Source: Sipunculus nudus
Taxonomy: Eukaryota > Annelida > Sipuncula > Golfingiida > Sipunculidae
Direction of reading: 5' to 3'
Length of the DNA stretch: 64,000 nucleotides
Assembly (NCBI GenBank): GCA_026874595.1
Contig: CM049306.1
Location: forward strand, 7,933,519 to 7,997,518
The position numbers and the translations under genes were made by a program. Under the pieces are notes generated by a model, which searched no databases, had not been told where the DNA came from, and saw nothing but the letters and a program-made list of their open reading frames with translations. Of this stretch, positions 52,201 through 63,020 are shown in pieces. Within the stretch, counting starts at the first letter, position 1. Every line of letters starts with the position of its first letter.

Positions 52201-54480
52201 AATACTCTAGAAGATGAACGTGTTACAGTTAAGCTGGAGCCAGACAGCTCACCACAGAAACACAGTAATGAGGATCAGTGCCAGACTTCCACTGTGACTG
52301 AACAACTCAGTCAGTCCAAAAGCTTATCAGTTACTGAGGATCAAGTCAAAACACCAAAATCACAACCCAAGTGGTCCCTCTCTGACCTCCTGAAAGGATT
52401 GCACCAGAAAGCTAGTTCTGATGTCCAGGATCAGCCTGATTTTACAGAACCAGTTGATGCTCCTGGTTCTTCCTCAGAAGAGACAAATAAACTGGATACC
52501 AAAATGAACCAAGAAGGATATCATTTAAAGATAGCTAGTGTGGTAGGGCAGTTTGATCAAGACAAAGTAGGCCAAGTTTACAGTTACTCTGGAAATGGTG
52601 ATACACAGGAAGTTACTCAGAATGCCCCAGCCTACATGTGGACAACAGGGGTACATGATATGTCAGATGATTTTAAAGCTGATTCTGCTAAATTGTGTGA
52701 CAGTAATCCAGGTGTCCCTGTATGCACCAGGTCAGATCAAGAGCAGACACCTGAGGTCTCGCATGAAGGAATGCCTTCAGTTATTCATATCAAACCAGAG
52801 CCATATGACCCTTATTTTGATCAAAAGGAGGCCCTTCCAGAGCAACACTCAAGCAGTGACACAGTGCCAACAGAAAAAGGTGATACTGCACTTTGGTCCA
52901 TGCCAGATATCCAGGTAAAACCAGAGCCACAGGATTCATATGAATATGAAAAAGAAAGAACAACCTTGACATATGAGCCAAATGGTGAGCAGGCAACACA
53001 ATCACAGCAAAGTGATGAATCCTACAACTGGTTTGATACTGATGGAAGGGGTCAAGATAACCAGGACAGAGGTGCTCCATATGTTATTCAGCCTACAGGT
53101 TTATATAGAAATCTAGGTCAAGGTCAGTTTCAGAGGGTGGAGGGAGGAGAAGATCAGCTGTCTCCTGATGTTGACACTTTTCCCCAAACCGCCCAGACTA
53201 ACTGCAGTTTTAGTCAGACATTGAAGTTCCTGCTTATGGAGCCAAAAAATATCCAGGTTCCTGAAGCAGAGTTAAAAACCAAACAGTCTACACAAGGATC
53301 ATCTGAAATCCTCAAACTGTTACAGACCCCTCCAATGTCTGCAGAAAATTTATCAGAGGTGAATAGGTATCAGAATGTTAATCAGAGGTATGCTGGAAAA
53401 TCTTCTCCAAAAAGACAGCCAGAGCAGGAAATTGTTGATGTGGGTATTGCACCAGAAACAACTGTTCACAAACCTAAGCTTGTTACAAATCAAGCCCCAC
53501 GTAAGCTTGAAACTGCAGTGTCCATCCGAAGTTTGCTAACAAGTGGGACCCCAGAACAAATCAAACAGAATGAAAAAGCCAAACCCAAAGACCTTGATAC
53601 ACCATTTAACACATGTAAGGAAGAGAAAATAAATTCAAAAGGGAGTGAGAATGAAAGAGTCTCAGACCTTTATTCCAAAGCAAGAAACATGCCATCATTT
53701 ATGGGAAAACTGAGGACACTGCTTGAGTTGAAAGAGACTGAAGAAAGAACACTCTCTAGAAACACAGAGCAGCAGCTCATCAGCCCTGGTACTAGTACAC
53801 CAGTAAACCAAGTTTCCACAAGCAGCATAAACCAGACAACCAAAGGATATGACACAAGCAGGTCTGAGGCTCCAAAAAGGTATAACCTACGTAAACACAA
53901 GCCAAGTAAGCCCAGTAAATGGTTGATGTATGAAACAGAGTCAGGAAGTGATTCAGAATTTTATTCAGACTCTTCTTATGGCAGTGATAAAAAGATCCCC
54001 GAGATATTACTGCCAAAACCTGACTTTGAGCCAAGCAACCTTGCAGAACGCTCTGCAGATGGAGCTTCAGATGTGCTACTGGCAATCGCAGAATTATATA
54101 ACTCCATTAACGAACCAAAAACAAATGAATATGGCACACTGAATTCTTTACTTGAGAGATTTGTGCCAGGAAAGCATGGACCTGATCAACCTGGTACAGA
54201 CATTAGTAGTTTGTTATCATTGTCTCCTAAAACACCTACTTCAAAGGCAACAAGGCAGCAGACCCCACTGGTGTCCTCATCAGATGAGACCAAGACAAAG
54301 CCAAATTTCACATCTCCTAGTCCTCAAGTTAAAAAGTTTCATGCATCCCCCACCTTGACAGCTTTGCTTTCTGAGCCACCGGTGAAAAAGTTTAAGGGCA
54401 GCAGCCTGACAGTTGAAACAGCAAGGGGTATGAATTTGCCAGTATTTCCAGGCCAAATTTCACCAGACAGAGTGTCATGA
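45906..54480 (+). CDS. Double-THAP nuclear protein with RG tract and (L/I)xxLL repeats (unrecognised)
   Basis: Four exons, 45906-46235, 48153-48330, 49463-49767 and 51976-54480, join in phase to 1105 residues. THAP-type zinc finger 1: C7, C12, W37, C65, H68, VVPT 85-88. Finger 2: C177, C182, W206, C233, H236, VLPTIF 253-258. THAP fingers are DNA-binding modules shared with P-element transposases. A linker exon (111-169) is hydrophilic. Residues 288-310 are RGRGRG...RKRG, a nucleic-acid-binding or AT-hook-like tract. The rest is low-complexity and probably disordered, with KxEP motifs at K357, K544 and K586 and eight (L/I)xxLL motifs between 406 and 1069. Probably a nuclear transcription or chromatin regulator (inferred). 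I do not recognise an orthologue. The start was chosen because THAP fingers sit at the extreme N-terminus. Confidence 0.88.
46236..48152 (+). other. THAP gene intron 1
   Basis: 1.9 kb, mostly occupied by the HINE-A copy at 46329-47878. The remainder shows nothing. Confidence 0.8.
46329..47878 (+). mobile_element. HINE-A, copy 4 (most complete)
   Basis: Starts TGTATCCGCCAAAAC and has an inverted GCAGATAC close by, then GCCGCCACCGCC. About four internal units of roughly 280 bp follow, each with a GGTGG(C/T)(G/A)CCACC motif. It ends GATTTTGGCGGATACACG, the hairpin GTAGTC...GACTAC and TATTCTAG (CTAG 47875-47878). Target sequence AT-rich. Confidence 0.78.
48153..48330 (+). CDS. THAP gene exon 2 (linker)
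   Basis: 178 nt between TTTTTCAG and GTAAGT, entering in phase 0 and leaving in phase 1. Encodes SLWLCRPKITAEGVIMNEML onward to KSDKFKH; no known domain. Confidence 0.8.
49463..49767 (+). CDS. THAP gene exon 3 (second THAP finger)
   Basis: 305 nt between TTATCAG and GTGAGC. The first two bases complete a Tyr codon. Encodes C-x4-C, FKLPDGGPWQEKWLDAV, CSCHF and VLPTIF. The finger is diverged from the first but keeps the same spacing. Confidence 0.87.
49799..50420. repeat. Degenerate minisatellite, GGGATCATAT(A/G)TCTGTG units
   Basis: More than ten irregular units of about 35-50 bp built from AGGGATC, ATATCTGTGATATA and CCAAGGATCT words. In THAP gene intron 3. Confidence 0.85.
50560..50960. 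repeat. Diverged direct repeat with GGTCAAAGGTCAAGGCCAC
   Basis: Two to three units of about 160-170 bp, each with TTGAGGTCA, a GGTCAAGG(C/T)CACA core and a TTTCAAACCTTCACTCTTTC type tail. Confidence 0.7.
50961..51975 (+). other. THAP gene intron 3, remainder
   Basis: Nothing recognised; ends with the TTATATTACACTTTCAG acceptor. Confidence 0.6.
51976..54480 (+). CDS. THAP gene exon 4 (large last exon)
   Basis: 2505 nt in one open frame after a CACTTTCAG acceptor, ending TGA. The frame is continuous from SPELEEPTF; there is no ATG at 52294, and the exon begins 318 nt earlier. Rich in Ser, Pro, Gln and Lys. Confidence 0.88.
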   Translation, partial: SPELEEPTFVSKPRKTSRGRGRGRGRGRGQGRGQGRKRGSSGGTRSLNDKYLDSDVPTNTETSSEQGGDGSVTSLNTLEDERVTVKLEPDSSPQKHSNEDQCQTSTVTEQLSQSKSLSVTEDQVKTPKSQPKWSLSDLLKGLHQKASSDVQDQPDFTEPVDAPGSSSEETNKLDTKMNQEGYHLKIASVVGQFDQDKVGQVYSYSGNGDTQEVTQNAPAYMWTTGVHDMSDDFKADSAKLCDSNPGVPVCTRSDQEQTPEVSHEGMPSVIHIKPEPYDPYFDQKEALPEQHSSSDTVPTEKGDTALWSMPDIQVKPEPQDSYEYEKERTTLTYEPNGEQATQSQQSDESYNWFDTDGRGQDNQDRGAPYVIQPTGLYRNLGQGQFQRVEGGEDQLSPDVDTFPQTAQTNCSFSQTLKFLLMEPKNIQVPEAELKTKQSTQGSSEILKLLQTPPMSAENLSEVNRYQNVNQRYAGKSSPKRQPEQEIVDVGIAPETTVHKPKLVTNQAPRKLETAVSIRSLLTSGTPEQIKQNEKAKPKDLDTPFNTCKEEKINSKGSENERVSDLYSKARNMPSFMGKLRTLLELKETEERTLSRNTEQQLISPGTSTPVNQVSTSSINQTTKGYDTSRSEAPKRYNLRKHKPSKPSKWLMYETESGSDSEFYSDSSYGSDKKIPEILLPKPDFEPSNLAERSADGASDVLLAIAELYNSINEPKTNEYGTLNSLLERFVPGKHGPDQPGTDISSLLSLSPKTPTSKATRQQTPLVSSSDETKTKPNFTSPSPQVKKFHASPTLTALLSEPPVKKFKGSSLTVETARGMNLPVFPGQISPDRVS

Positions 54481-55995
54481 GTTGCCCGATGGCTTTATTT
54501 ATACCATTCCTGTATTTTCCTGGCATTTATACATGATGATATTTTGTACCAACTTTTACATATTTATATAATACAAAATATAGATTCATTGTTCTGGGCT
54601 TGATAAGGGTAACTTCAGAGTAAACCTTGAAATGAGTGTTAAAATGCACAAAGGGTAGATAAAACTGTGTCAGCATAAATTTGCATATATAGCCCCAAGG
54701 GATGAATTAACAAGTAGGCCTTCGATAAGATGATGCTAGCAATACCTTTCCAAAATCTGGACATAAATTAGATATACATATTGTGTATATTGTATATACA
54801 ACTTTGCCACTGAGGAGGAATTATTTTGAATTTTTACCACTCAAAAATACAAATGTGCTCATGAGTTAAAACCTTTGCAGAAAGTTTTGTTTTAAAGGTG
54901 TCATAGATTTAGAGATTTAAATGCCTAAAAGTAAAATGATGAATGAAGAAGTTCAGTGATGTCATTGACACTGTATTCTGGTTAACATTTACAGTAAATG
55001 TACTCTGAAAAGTCCTGTGGCTGAATGTGATACTGTTTATTTTGGGAACTGTGGTCTTTCATCTTGTACCATTCCATGTTAAGTTCCGATTATGGTGATG
55101 TTCAGCCTAATTTATGGTTAGATTTATGGTGAGGTGTCCCAATAATTATTCAGTTTCAGAGTATGCGACACCATAATTAATAAAGACATCTTTGTAGTAT
55201 TTATAGCATTAGATATGATTGTGTGGCAATTTATATTGTTCAGTGTATGGCTGTAATTATTATTCTTCAAGAATGGTAAAAATACTTTCTAATCAGCAGA
55301 AATTTTTGACAGCAAAAGATCTTATGATCTTATGATGGCTTATGATCTTCACAAGGTATGTATGTGAAAGATTGTTTTGTTGAACCCATGTATATTATTA
55401 TTAAAAAGACTGCAGTCTTGCATTTAATTTTAAAATTGGTTAAGAATTTTGGCTAATTGAATATTTTGTTGTAAATATCAGAATGAATACCTGTGAGCTA
55501 TGATCTTTATATATCTGATGAATATTACTGTATGGCATATAAAAAGAAAGACTTACCATAGGCTAATTGGCTATAGATTATTTATTTTTGTATATATATG
55601 TTTAGTAATGATTTTTATTTTGTAAATGCAAACACAATGCAAAATGTTCATTTTTTCCTATATACATAAACACACACATACATGACATTAAACATTGTAT
55701 GGCTATGTTTTGTTTGTTTACCAAGACAAAAATGTTACATTTAACTGATAGAACCTGACAAGGATAATTTGGGGAAAGTGATGTTTTCTCTTGTGGAAAG
55801 GAAGGCTTTAAGGGACCAGTTACATGCATTGTTAGTTTTATAGCAGGATCAACAGATGCGAAAACTGAAAAGTTTTAGAGTTTGTTGAATGACATTAAGG
55901 CCTTCATGAATACCGACCCTGATTAACATAGCCAGTCACTCATCTGTACCATGGTTTCTCAAGGGGGTAAGCTGATTTTGTTGATATGGAATAAA
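54481..55995 (+). other. Probable 3' UTR of the THAP gene
   Basis: AT-rich, no coding potential. AATAAA at 55179-55184 and 55990-55995 are possible poly(A) signals; the first would give a UTR of about 0.7 kb. Confidence 0.5.
55179..55184 (+). terminator. Candidate poly(A) signal AATAAA
   Basis: First canonical AATAAA downstream of the THAP gene stop codon. A TGTGTGG-containing stretch follows about 40 bp later. Confidence 0.45.
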
Positions 55996-56267
55996 AGATT
56001 ACAACTTGTAGCATGTTATCAGAAACAGGGCTGCCTTTGCATGGAGAAAATGAGCCGGAGTTGTACATAGGAGTCAACCTAGATGCCCTCAATCAAGGTT
56101 CTCTTCAGTCACCTGTTTCTTCTTTTTTACCATCTAACCATTAACTTATAATTTTATATTGTCTTACAGAATTTCGTTTAATATTAAGCCCAGCATTTGG
56201 AAGGATATATCCTTCAGCCATTTTTGCAAATCACTGACAAAAATCAGTTGGTATTATCAGAGAACAG

Positions 56268-56270
<3 letters not shown>

Positions 56271-56343
<73 letters not shown>
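56271..56343. repeat. (AT)n microsatellite
   Basis: About 36 AT units, followed at once by CAGTAAAA. Confidence 0.95.
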
Positions 56344-56346
<3 letters not shown>

Positions 56347-56880
56347 TAAAATTTTTGGTATGGGCACCTCTGCATTATGAACACCTCTCTTTTCAAGACA
56401 TGATAAGGTTGTTCCGAGAAAAAAATAGTTCTGTGACCCCAGGATTGCCCTGAAGTTTTGGCACCTTTTTATTACAGGCAAACTCCAGGTGGCACCAGTG
56501 TTCATAATATCAGAAGTCACAGGGTATATGGGCAAAACATGTTTAGATAAAGCTATCACAACAACAGGGCTCGACATTAATGGTTAACCACTTGCCCAGG
56601 GTATAACTGTGCCCAAGTAATAGTTCTAGAAAATGGTGGTAGGGCAACCAAAACTGGGCTGGGCTGGAGCCTTTTACACCAAGGCCTGAATCTTAACCAA
56701 TTATGGTCACCATTTTCTTTCTTGGAGAAATTAAATAATATAATAATACCTCTGTGTTCAATCAATTACATGCATGATTTTCTGTGTAAATGCAGAAGAG
56801 AACATTAACAAACAGATATTTGAACATGTTTATACTTGCAAAATAATCATGTGGAACACTTGTTTTTTTTTTTTTTTTTC
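56344..56880. other. CAGTAAAA-type repeat end and unassigned sequence
   Basis: The first 60 bases (CAGTAAAATTTTTGG, GGGCACCTC, GAACACCTC) look like a Tigger/mariner-type MITE end, as at 3370. The rest shows nothing clear. Confidence 0.4.
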
Positions 56881-57555
56881 TTAGCTCAGCTGACTGTAAG
56901 TCAACTGAGCTATAGTGATCAGTCAGCGTACGTCGTCTGTCTGTCTATTAGACTGGCAGGTTTTAGCACCTTTAGACCTAGAAATCTGCTACTGAATATC
57001 CAGGGAGGTCATTAAAAATCTCCTTGGAAACTTGAAATTAGGTCACTGTGACTAGTATCCTCCGAGCTATGGGGTTATCTTGATAATTAATTCATGGATT
57101 CCCTTAATCTTGCCTTTAATATTGACCATGACAAGGTTTGTCAGTTCCTGAAAATTGTTTTACAACTTTCTCATTATTATGATTTTAGCTCGGCTGACTG
57201 TAAGTCAATTGAGGTATAGGAAGGGTGCTTTGTCCGTCAGGGTGTCTGACCGTCCAGGCGTCCGTTAGCAGGGCACAAATCGTAACTGTTAGTCCTAGAA
57301 ACTTCTAACTGAAAATCAAGGAAGGCCGATTAAAAATCTCCTTGGAAACCTAAAATTAGGTCATTGTGACCTATATCCTCTGAGCTATGGGGCTTGAAAG
57401 TACCACCCCCCCCCCCCGAAATATTAAAAAAATTTAATACAAAACCTGCAATATTTTGATAATTAATGCATGAATTGTCATGAATCTTGCCTTGAATATT
57501 GACCATGACTTGTTTTGTCGCTTCCTGAAAAAGTGATGGCACCACCTGTATTTTT
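56881..57555 (+). repeat. Repeat family R3, two tandem truncated copies
   Basis: Two starts, TTAGCTCAGCTGACTGTAAG at 56881 and TTAGCTCGGCTGACTGTAAG at 57186, each followed by TCAA(C/T)TGAG(C/G)TATAG, GTCCGTC-type words and AAAAATCTCCTTGGAAAC. A poly(C) run is at 57405-57417. Confidence 0.75.
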
Positions 57556-59944
57556 TTAGCGAACCTGTGAGCTTGTGCGATGGTGCGGCTTCGTGCGTCG
57601 TCTACGTTAACCATAGGTATCTCAAAAATGGCAGGAGCTAGCATCACCAAAATTTTTGCAAATAATCAGTCAACCAAAAAACTATATCAGATTTTTTATA
57701 GGGGAAAAGCTAAAAAAGCTTTAAAAATCTTCTTCTCCGAAACTGTCCAAGCAAATTGTCCAATATTTCACAGAAATGATTCCTGGAACAATCTCTCTCA
57801 AGTTTGTTTGAATGGTTCCAGTTTGGAGATTTTTGGCCGAGTTACAGGAGGTTGAACTTTGTTAACGGTGCACAAAATCATATTAAAATTTAAATCTCAG
57901 AAATGGCTGGAGCTATTATGGAGCATGTTGGTCACATAGGTCATATCTGAAATTGAGGTATAGGTGGCGCCACCTGCATCGGCCTTTTTTGTACGGAGTC
58001 ATCAGTGCCTGTATCACACTGAGGAATACAAAAAACTTCTTCTCTGAAACCAGTTTGGAGATTTTTGGCCGAGGTTGAACTTTGTCATCTATCCAAAAAA
58101 GCATATTAAAATATAAATCTCAGAAACGGCTGGAGCTATCATCACCAAATTTTAATGCCAATGTTGGTCACATAGATCATTTCTAAAATTGAGGTATTGG
58201 TGGCGCCACCTGTATCGGCCTTTTTTGTACGGGGTCATCAGTGTAGGGCTACAAAAACTTCTCCTCTGAAAGCATATGGTCAAAATGTTTAATATTGCAC
58301 AGAAATGATCCTAGGGTAGTGCTTTCTGAAGTTTGTTCAAATGGTCTCTGTTCAGTGACTTTTGGCTAAGTTATGGGAAGCTGAATTTAGTCATATGCCA
58401 TAACAGCCCATTTTAGCTCAGTGGCTACAACAATCTTATTCTAAAAACCACTGGGCCAATTTCTTAAATCTCACACATTAATTATCCTCAGATGTTGGTT
58501 ATTCAAGTTTGTTCAAATGGTTCTGGTTCAGTGATTTTTGGCTGAGTTACGGGAAGCTGAATTTAGCCAGTTTGCTGTATCTTACTATAGGAGTTATAAA
58601 CCTGCGAAACGTTTTTCGACTGATGCCACTGAAGCCAGTTTGTTAATTATTTTACAAGAATAATCCCTACAATAATTCTTATAATAATTGTCATTAATGG
58701 TTCCTCATTAATGATTTTTGGCTGAATTATGGAGATTGAATTGAATCATTTTACCATATATGTTAGCTGTGTGATGCTGTTACATCTAGCCTGGCACCAG
58801 TTTATCAGCATCTATTACAGCATGCCACTAGACATTTAGATTTCAAGTTATCTTTGGTTGATATTGACAAGAAAGTTTTTTTAAAAGCTTTTAAAACAAT
58901 TAGATCATGATTTAAGTTATTCATCATACTAGGCAATGTTACAATAATGGATATTCAGCTCTCTGTGGCTATATAAAGACAACTGTACATGGATTTTAAA
59001 TTATTGGTAACCCTTCTCAACCTAATTCAAGAATTTGCCATCAGTGAGATATATCTGTATTTTAATTTTGCATTCAGTATGCATTTGTAATAATTTTACA
59101 TATATATTCCTGATTTCTTTTTTATAAAAAGTCAGCTAAAAAGTATTTTGTATTGGGAAAATTAATTTCTAAGTTATTTCAAGTAGGGACCACTTTTGTG
59201 TACAGATGACAGCACTTGGTTTACCATTGGCAGATTGCCAGTGCCTTGATGTTGGCCATTAGCCATGATGATGTCAGCTCTATAAATAGTTTTGGCACGG
59301 TGCCAGGATTCAAAGAAGTGCAGCCAGGTATAGGTCAAGAGTTCACTCAGTGCAGTAGCTGCATTCTATTTATAGCTTTTCAGACTGATCACTGCATCAG
59401 ACTTGGCACCAAAGTTCAGCCTGGATCTATTTATAGCTTTGGCAGACTGCCAACTGTGTCAGGTTATGCAACAGGTCAAGAGTTCTCTCAGTGCAGCCAA
59501 GTACAGGTCAAAAGTTCACTCAGTCTAGCCAGGTGCAGGTCAAGAGTTCACTCAGTGCAGTTGCTTGAGGCAGCAATTTGTCACAGTTCACTCTTGTGCA
59601 ACTGCCTTACTCACCTAAGCCTTGTCAGCCAAGTGCATCAAACTCTGGGGAAGTTTGATGTATTGGCCTGATATTTTGACCTGCCACCTACATTGGCTTT
59701 TGCAGTGTATGCGCCTGCTTATTTCTACAGAGGAATTTGATACATCAGCCTAAAATTGGGCATGTTTATACATACTGGGTAGCTTTATAGTGTACAAGAC
59801 TGGTGGCGCCACCTACAATTATTTTTGCACAGTGCATGTCCATGCTTATTTCACAGGCAGGGTTTGACATATCAGTCTGACATTGGGCATATGTATATAT
59901 ATCTTCATTGTATACAGGACTGGTGGTGCCAGCTACAATCATTC
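57556..59944 (+). repeat. Repeat family R2, plus-strand copy 1
   Basis: Starts TTAGCGAACCTGTGAGC and proceeds through GGTGGCGCCACC at 57963 and 58199. It ends with the GTTCACTCAGTGCAG tandem motifs (59330-59560) and GACTGGTGGCGCCACCTAC near 59800. The open frame at 59216-59671 is within the repeat and not a gene. Confidence 0.78.
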
Positions 59945-60046
59945 TATCCGCCAAAACAGAGTTTTGCGGATACTATATTTTCAGTCTGACGCCGCCACCG
60001 CTGCAAAGGTTTCCGGAGAAGAACTCCGTAACCACTGGGCAGAATT
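59945..60046 (+). mobile_element. HINE-A, copy 5, 5' end
   Basis: TATCCGCCAAAACAGAG, GCGGATACTAT and GCCGCCACCGCTGC, cut off where an R2 copy begins. The matching 3' end is probably at 62210-63016. Confidence 0.7.
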
Positions 60047-61955
60047 TTTTAGCGAACCTGTGAGCTTATGCGATGGTATGGCGTTGTCCGTCGTCTGTAC
60101 GTTAACCCATACTATCTTGAAAACAGCACAAATTAGCATCACAAAATTTTATGCATAAAATTAGTCATCTAAAAAACTCTATCGGATTTTCCTTTTTTTT
60201 GGCTAACTGCATTTTCTTAGATTTTATAGGGAAAAAGCTAAAAAGCTTAAAAAATCTTCTTCTCCAAATCTGTTCAGCCGAATTGTCCAATATTTTACAA
60301 AAATGATTCCTGGAACAATCTCTCTCAAGTTTGTTCGAATGGTTTAAGTTCGGTGATTTTTGTCCGAGTTACAGGAAGTTGAACTTAGTCATCTGTCCAA
60401 AAAAGCATACTAAAATTACAATCTCAGAAATGGCTTGAGCTATCATCACCAAATTTTATGCCAATGTTGGTCACATGAGTCATATCTGAAATTGAGGTAT
60501 TGGTGGCGCCACCTGCATCGGCCTTTTTTGTACGGGGGTCATCAATGCCCGTATCATACTGACAGCTACAAATAACTTCTTCTCTGAAATGAAATGGCCA
60601 AATTGTTTAATAACGCACAGAAATGATCCTAGGGTAGTGCTTTCTGAAGTTTGTTCAAATGGTCTCAGTTCAGTGACTTTTGGCTAAGTTATGGGAAGCT
60701 GAATTTAGTCATATGCCACAAAAGCCCATTTTAGCTAAGTGGCTACAAAAATCTTCTTCTCAAAAACCACTGGGCAAAATTCTTAAATTTCACACATAAA
60801 TTATCCTTAGATGTTGATAATTAAAGTTTGTTCAAATGGTCTCAGTTCAGTGACTTTTGGCTGAGTTATGGGAAGCTGAATTTAGTCATATGCCATAACA
60901 GCCCATGTAAGCTAAGTGGCTACATAAATCTTCTTATCAAAAACCACTTGGCCAAATTCTTAAATCTCACACAATAATTATCCTTAGAAGATGATAATTC
61001 AAGTTTGTTCAAATGGTTTTGGTTCAATGATTTTTGGCTGAGTTATGGGAAGCTGAACTTTGCCATTTTGCTGTATTTTCCCATATGAGTTATAAACCTA
61101 CAAAATGTTTTTCGACTGATGATACTGAGGCCAGTTTGTTTAATATTTTGCAAGAATAATTTCCTGAATCATTCTAATAATAATTGTCTTTTATGGTTCC
61201 AAAAAATGAATTTTGGCTGAATTATAAAGATTGAATTGAGTCATTTTACCATATATGTTAGCTGTGTGAAGCAGATACATCTAGCCTAGCACCAGTTTAT
61301 CAGCATCCATTACATCATGCCTCTAGACATTTAGATTTCTGAATATCTATGGAAAATATTGACAAGAATGTTTTTTAAAAGCTTTTAAAAAATGTAGATT
61401 TATGATATTACGTATCATCTGTACACTAACTCATTATTTCTCAGGAATAGCAGAAGCTACCATCCCCAAATTTTATGCAATTATCAGTCACATATCAAAT
61501 GTTGATGGATTCAGCTTATTTTTGCTATCTGCATTTACTTAGATTTTACAGGGAAAAAGCTGAAAAAAACTTTAAAGTCTTCTTCTTGTAAACAGTCCAG
61601 CCAAATTGTTCAATATTTTACGGAAATGATCCCAGAGGGGAGCCTTCTCAAGTTTGTTCAAATGGTTTGTGTTGGATAAATTTTAGCAGAGTTACATAAC
61701 AGTCCAAGATTGTATATGTTTCTTAAATAGGTTGAGAAACTGCCAACTGTTTCAGATTTGGCAACAGATCAAGGGTTCATTCAGTGCAGCCAAATATAGG
61801 TCAACAGTTCAATCAGTGCAGCCAAGCACAAGGCATGTGATCACCTCATGGGCAGCATGTGATCATCTCATGGGTAGCATGTGATCACCTCATAAGTATC
61901 ATGTGATCCCCTCATGGGTGTCATGCCCCTCAGGGCTGCATATGGAGCCCGGAGT
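60047..61955 (+). repeat. Repeat family R2, plus-strand copy 2
   Basis: Begins TTAGCGAACCTGTGAGC, has GGTGGCGCCACC at 60503, and ends with four GTGATCACCTCATGGG-type units (61835-61920) and GCCCCTCAGGGC. Mirrors 6060-8972. Confidence 0.78.
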
Positions 61956-62029
61956 TTTATATAGAATTTGAGTGCTGGGGAGGGAAACCCTGTATTTAGT
62001 TATGTCATTATCAGGAATCCCACGCGGCT

Positions 62030-62205
62030 AGCGTGCGTCACGCGTCAAAAATCACTTCAGGAGCGAAAGCTGACGCTTGACGCTTGACGCGCGCCTGACA
62101 CGCGCGTTAGTCTGTTTTGTCATTGATAAATAGAGTGGAGCGATTTTTCCAGATTTGACGTGTGACGCTTGACGCGCACATGACGCGTGCGTTAGTGTGT
62201 TTTGG
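62030..62205. repeat. TGACGCG-rich short repeats
   Basis: Two direct copies of a TGACGCTTGACGCGC...GCGTTAGT(C/G)TGTTTTG block (about 62075-62121 and 62160-62203), plus an inverted GCGTGCGTCACGCGTCAAA at about 62030. The most CpG-dense patch on the right side. Confidence 0.7.
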
Positions 62206-62209
62206 GCTT

Positions 62210-63016
62210 TAGGATAAAATCACTCATATCTCTGCATTGGTTGGACTTATCCACCTGAAATTTTGCATGTGTATACATCATGGACAGCTTTCTTGATTTT
62301 ATGACAGGTGGCACAACCTACATTCACATTAACGCTTCAGACATTCAGGCTCATGTCTCGGAAACCGTTTGACCGATTGGGCCAAATTTTGCATTTGTAT
62401 AAATCTCACATAGCACTTTATCAAACTCAAAACTGGTCGCGCCTCCTGCAACCATTTTTGCACAGCATCCATCTGTTTGTCTGCCGTGGGATAAAATCAC
62501 TCATATCTCGGCAGTGGTTTATCTGCCTAAAATGTTGCAGGTTTATACATCTTGGATAGCTTTCTGGATTTTGTAGCAGGTGGTGCCTCCTACATTTATG
62601 TTTAAGCTGCAGACATCCAAGCTTATATCTCAGGACTGGTTTGACATATCCTCCTGAAATTTTGCATGTGTATAGATCTCACATAGCTCTTAAACATACA
62701 AAAGATTGGTGGCGCCACCTGCCACCATTTTCGCACAGCATATTTCTGTTTGTCTGCTGTGGGATAAAATCACTCATATACAAGTAGTGGTTTGACTTAT
62801 CTGCCTAAAATTTTGCATATGTATACAACTTGGACAGCTTTCTGGATTTTGTGGTCGGTGGCACAACCTACATACACATTTCGGCTGCAGATATCCAGGC
62901 TATTATGCAACACACCTCACTCTATTTCCCCTTGCCACTAACCATGCCTCACTTTACCCGTCCCACTCTGATTTTGGCGGATACACTTAGTCGCTTGTTG
63001 ACTACCCGTATTCTAG
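62210..63016 (+). mobile_element. HINE-A, copy 5, 3' part
   Basis: Internal units with GGATAAAATCACTCATATCT and GGTGGCGCCACC (62708), then GATTTTGGCGGATACACTTA, a hairpin and TATTCTAG (CTAG 63013-63016). Confidence 0.75.
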
Positions 63017-63020
63017 TCAC

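Noticed and set aside
52294-54480. A start for the THAP gene tail at 52294
   Set aside because: The codon is GTG, and the same frame is open and protein-like back to the acceptor at 51976, in phase with the THAP exons.
59216-59671. 151-codon plus-strand frame as a gene
   Set aside because: Lies wholly within an R2 copy, and its peptide reflects the GTTCACTCAGTGCAG tandem repeat.
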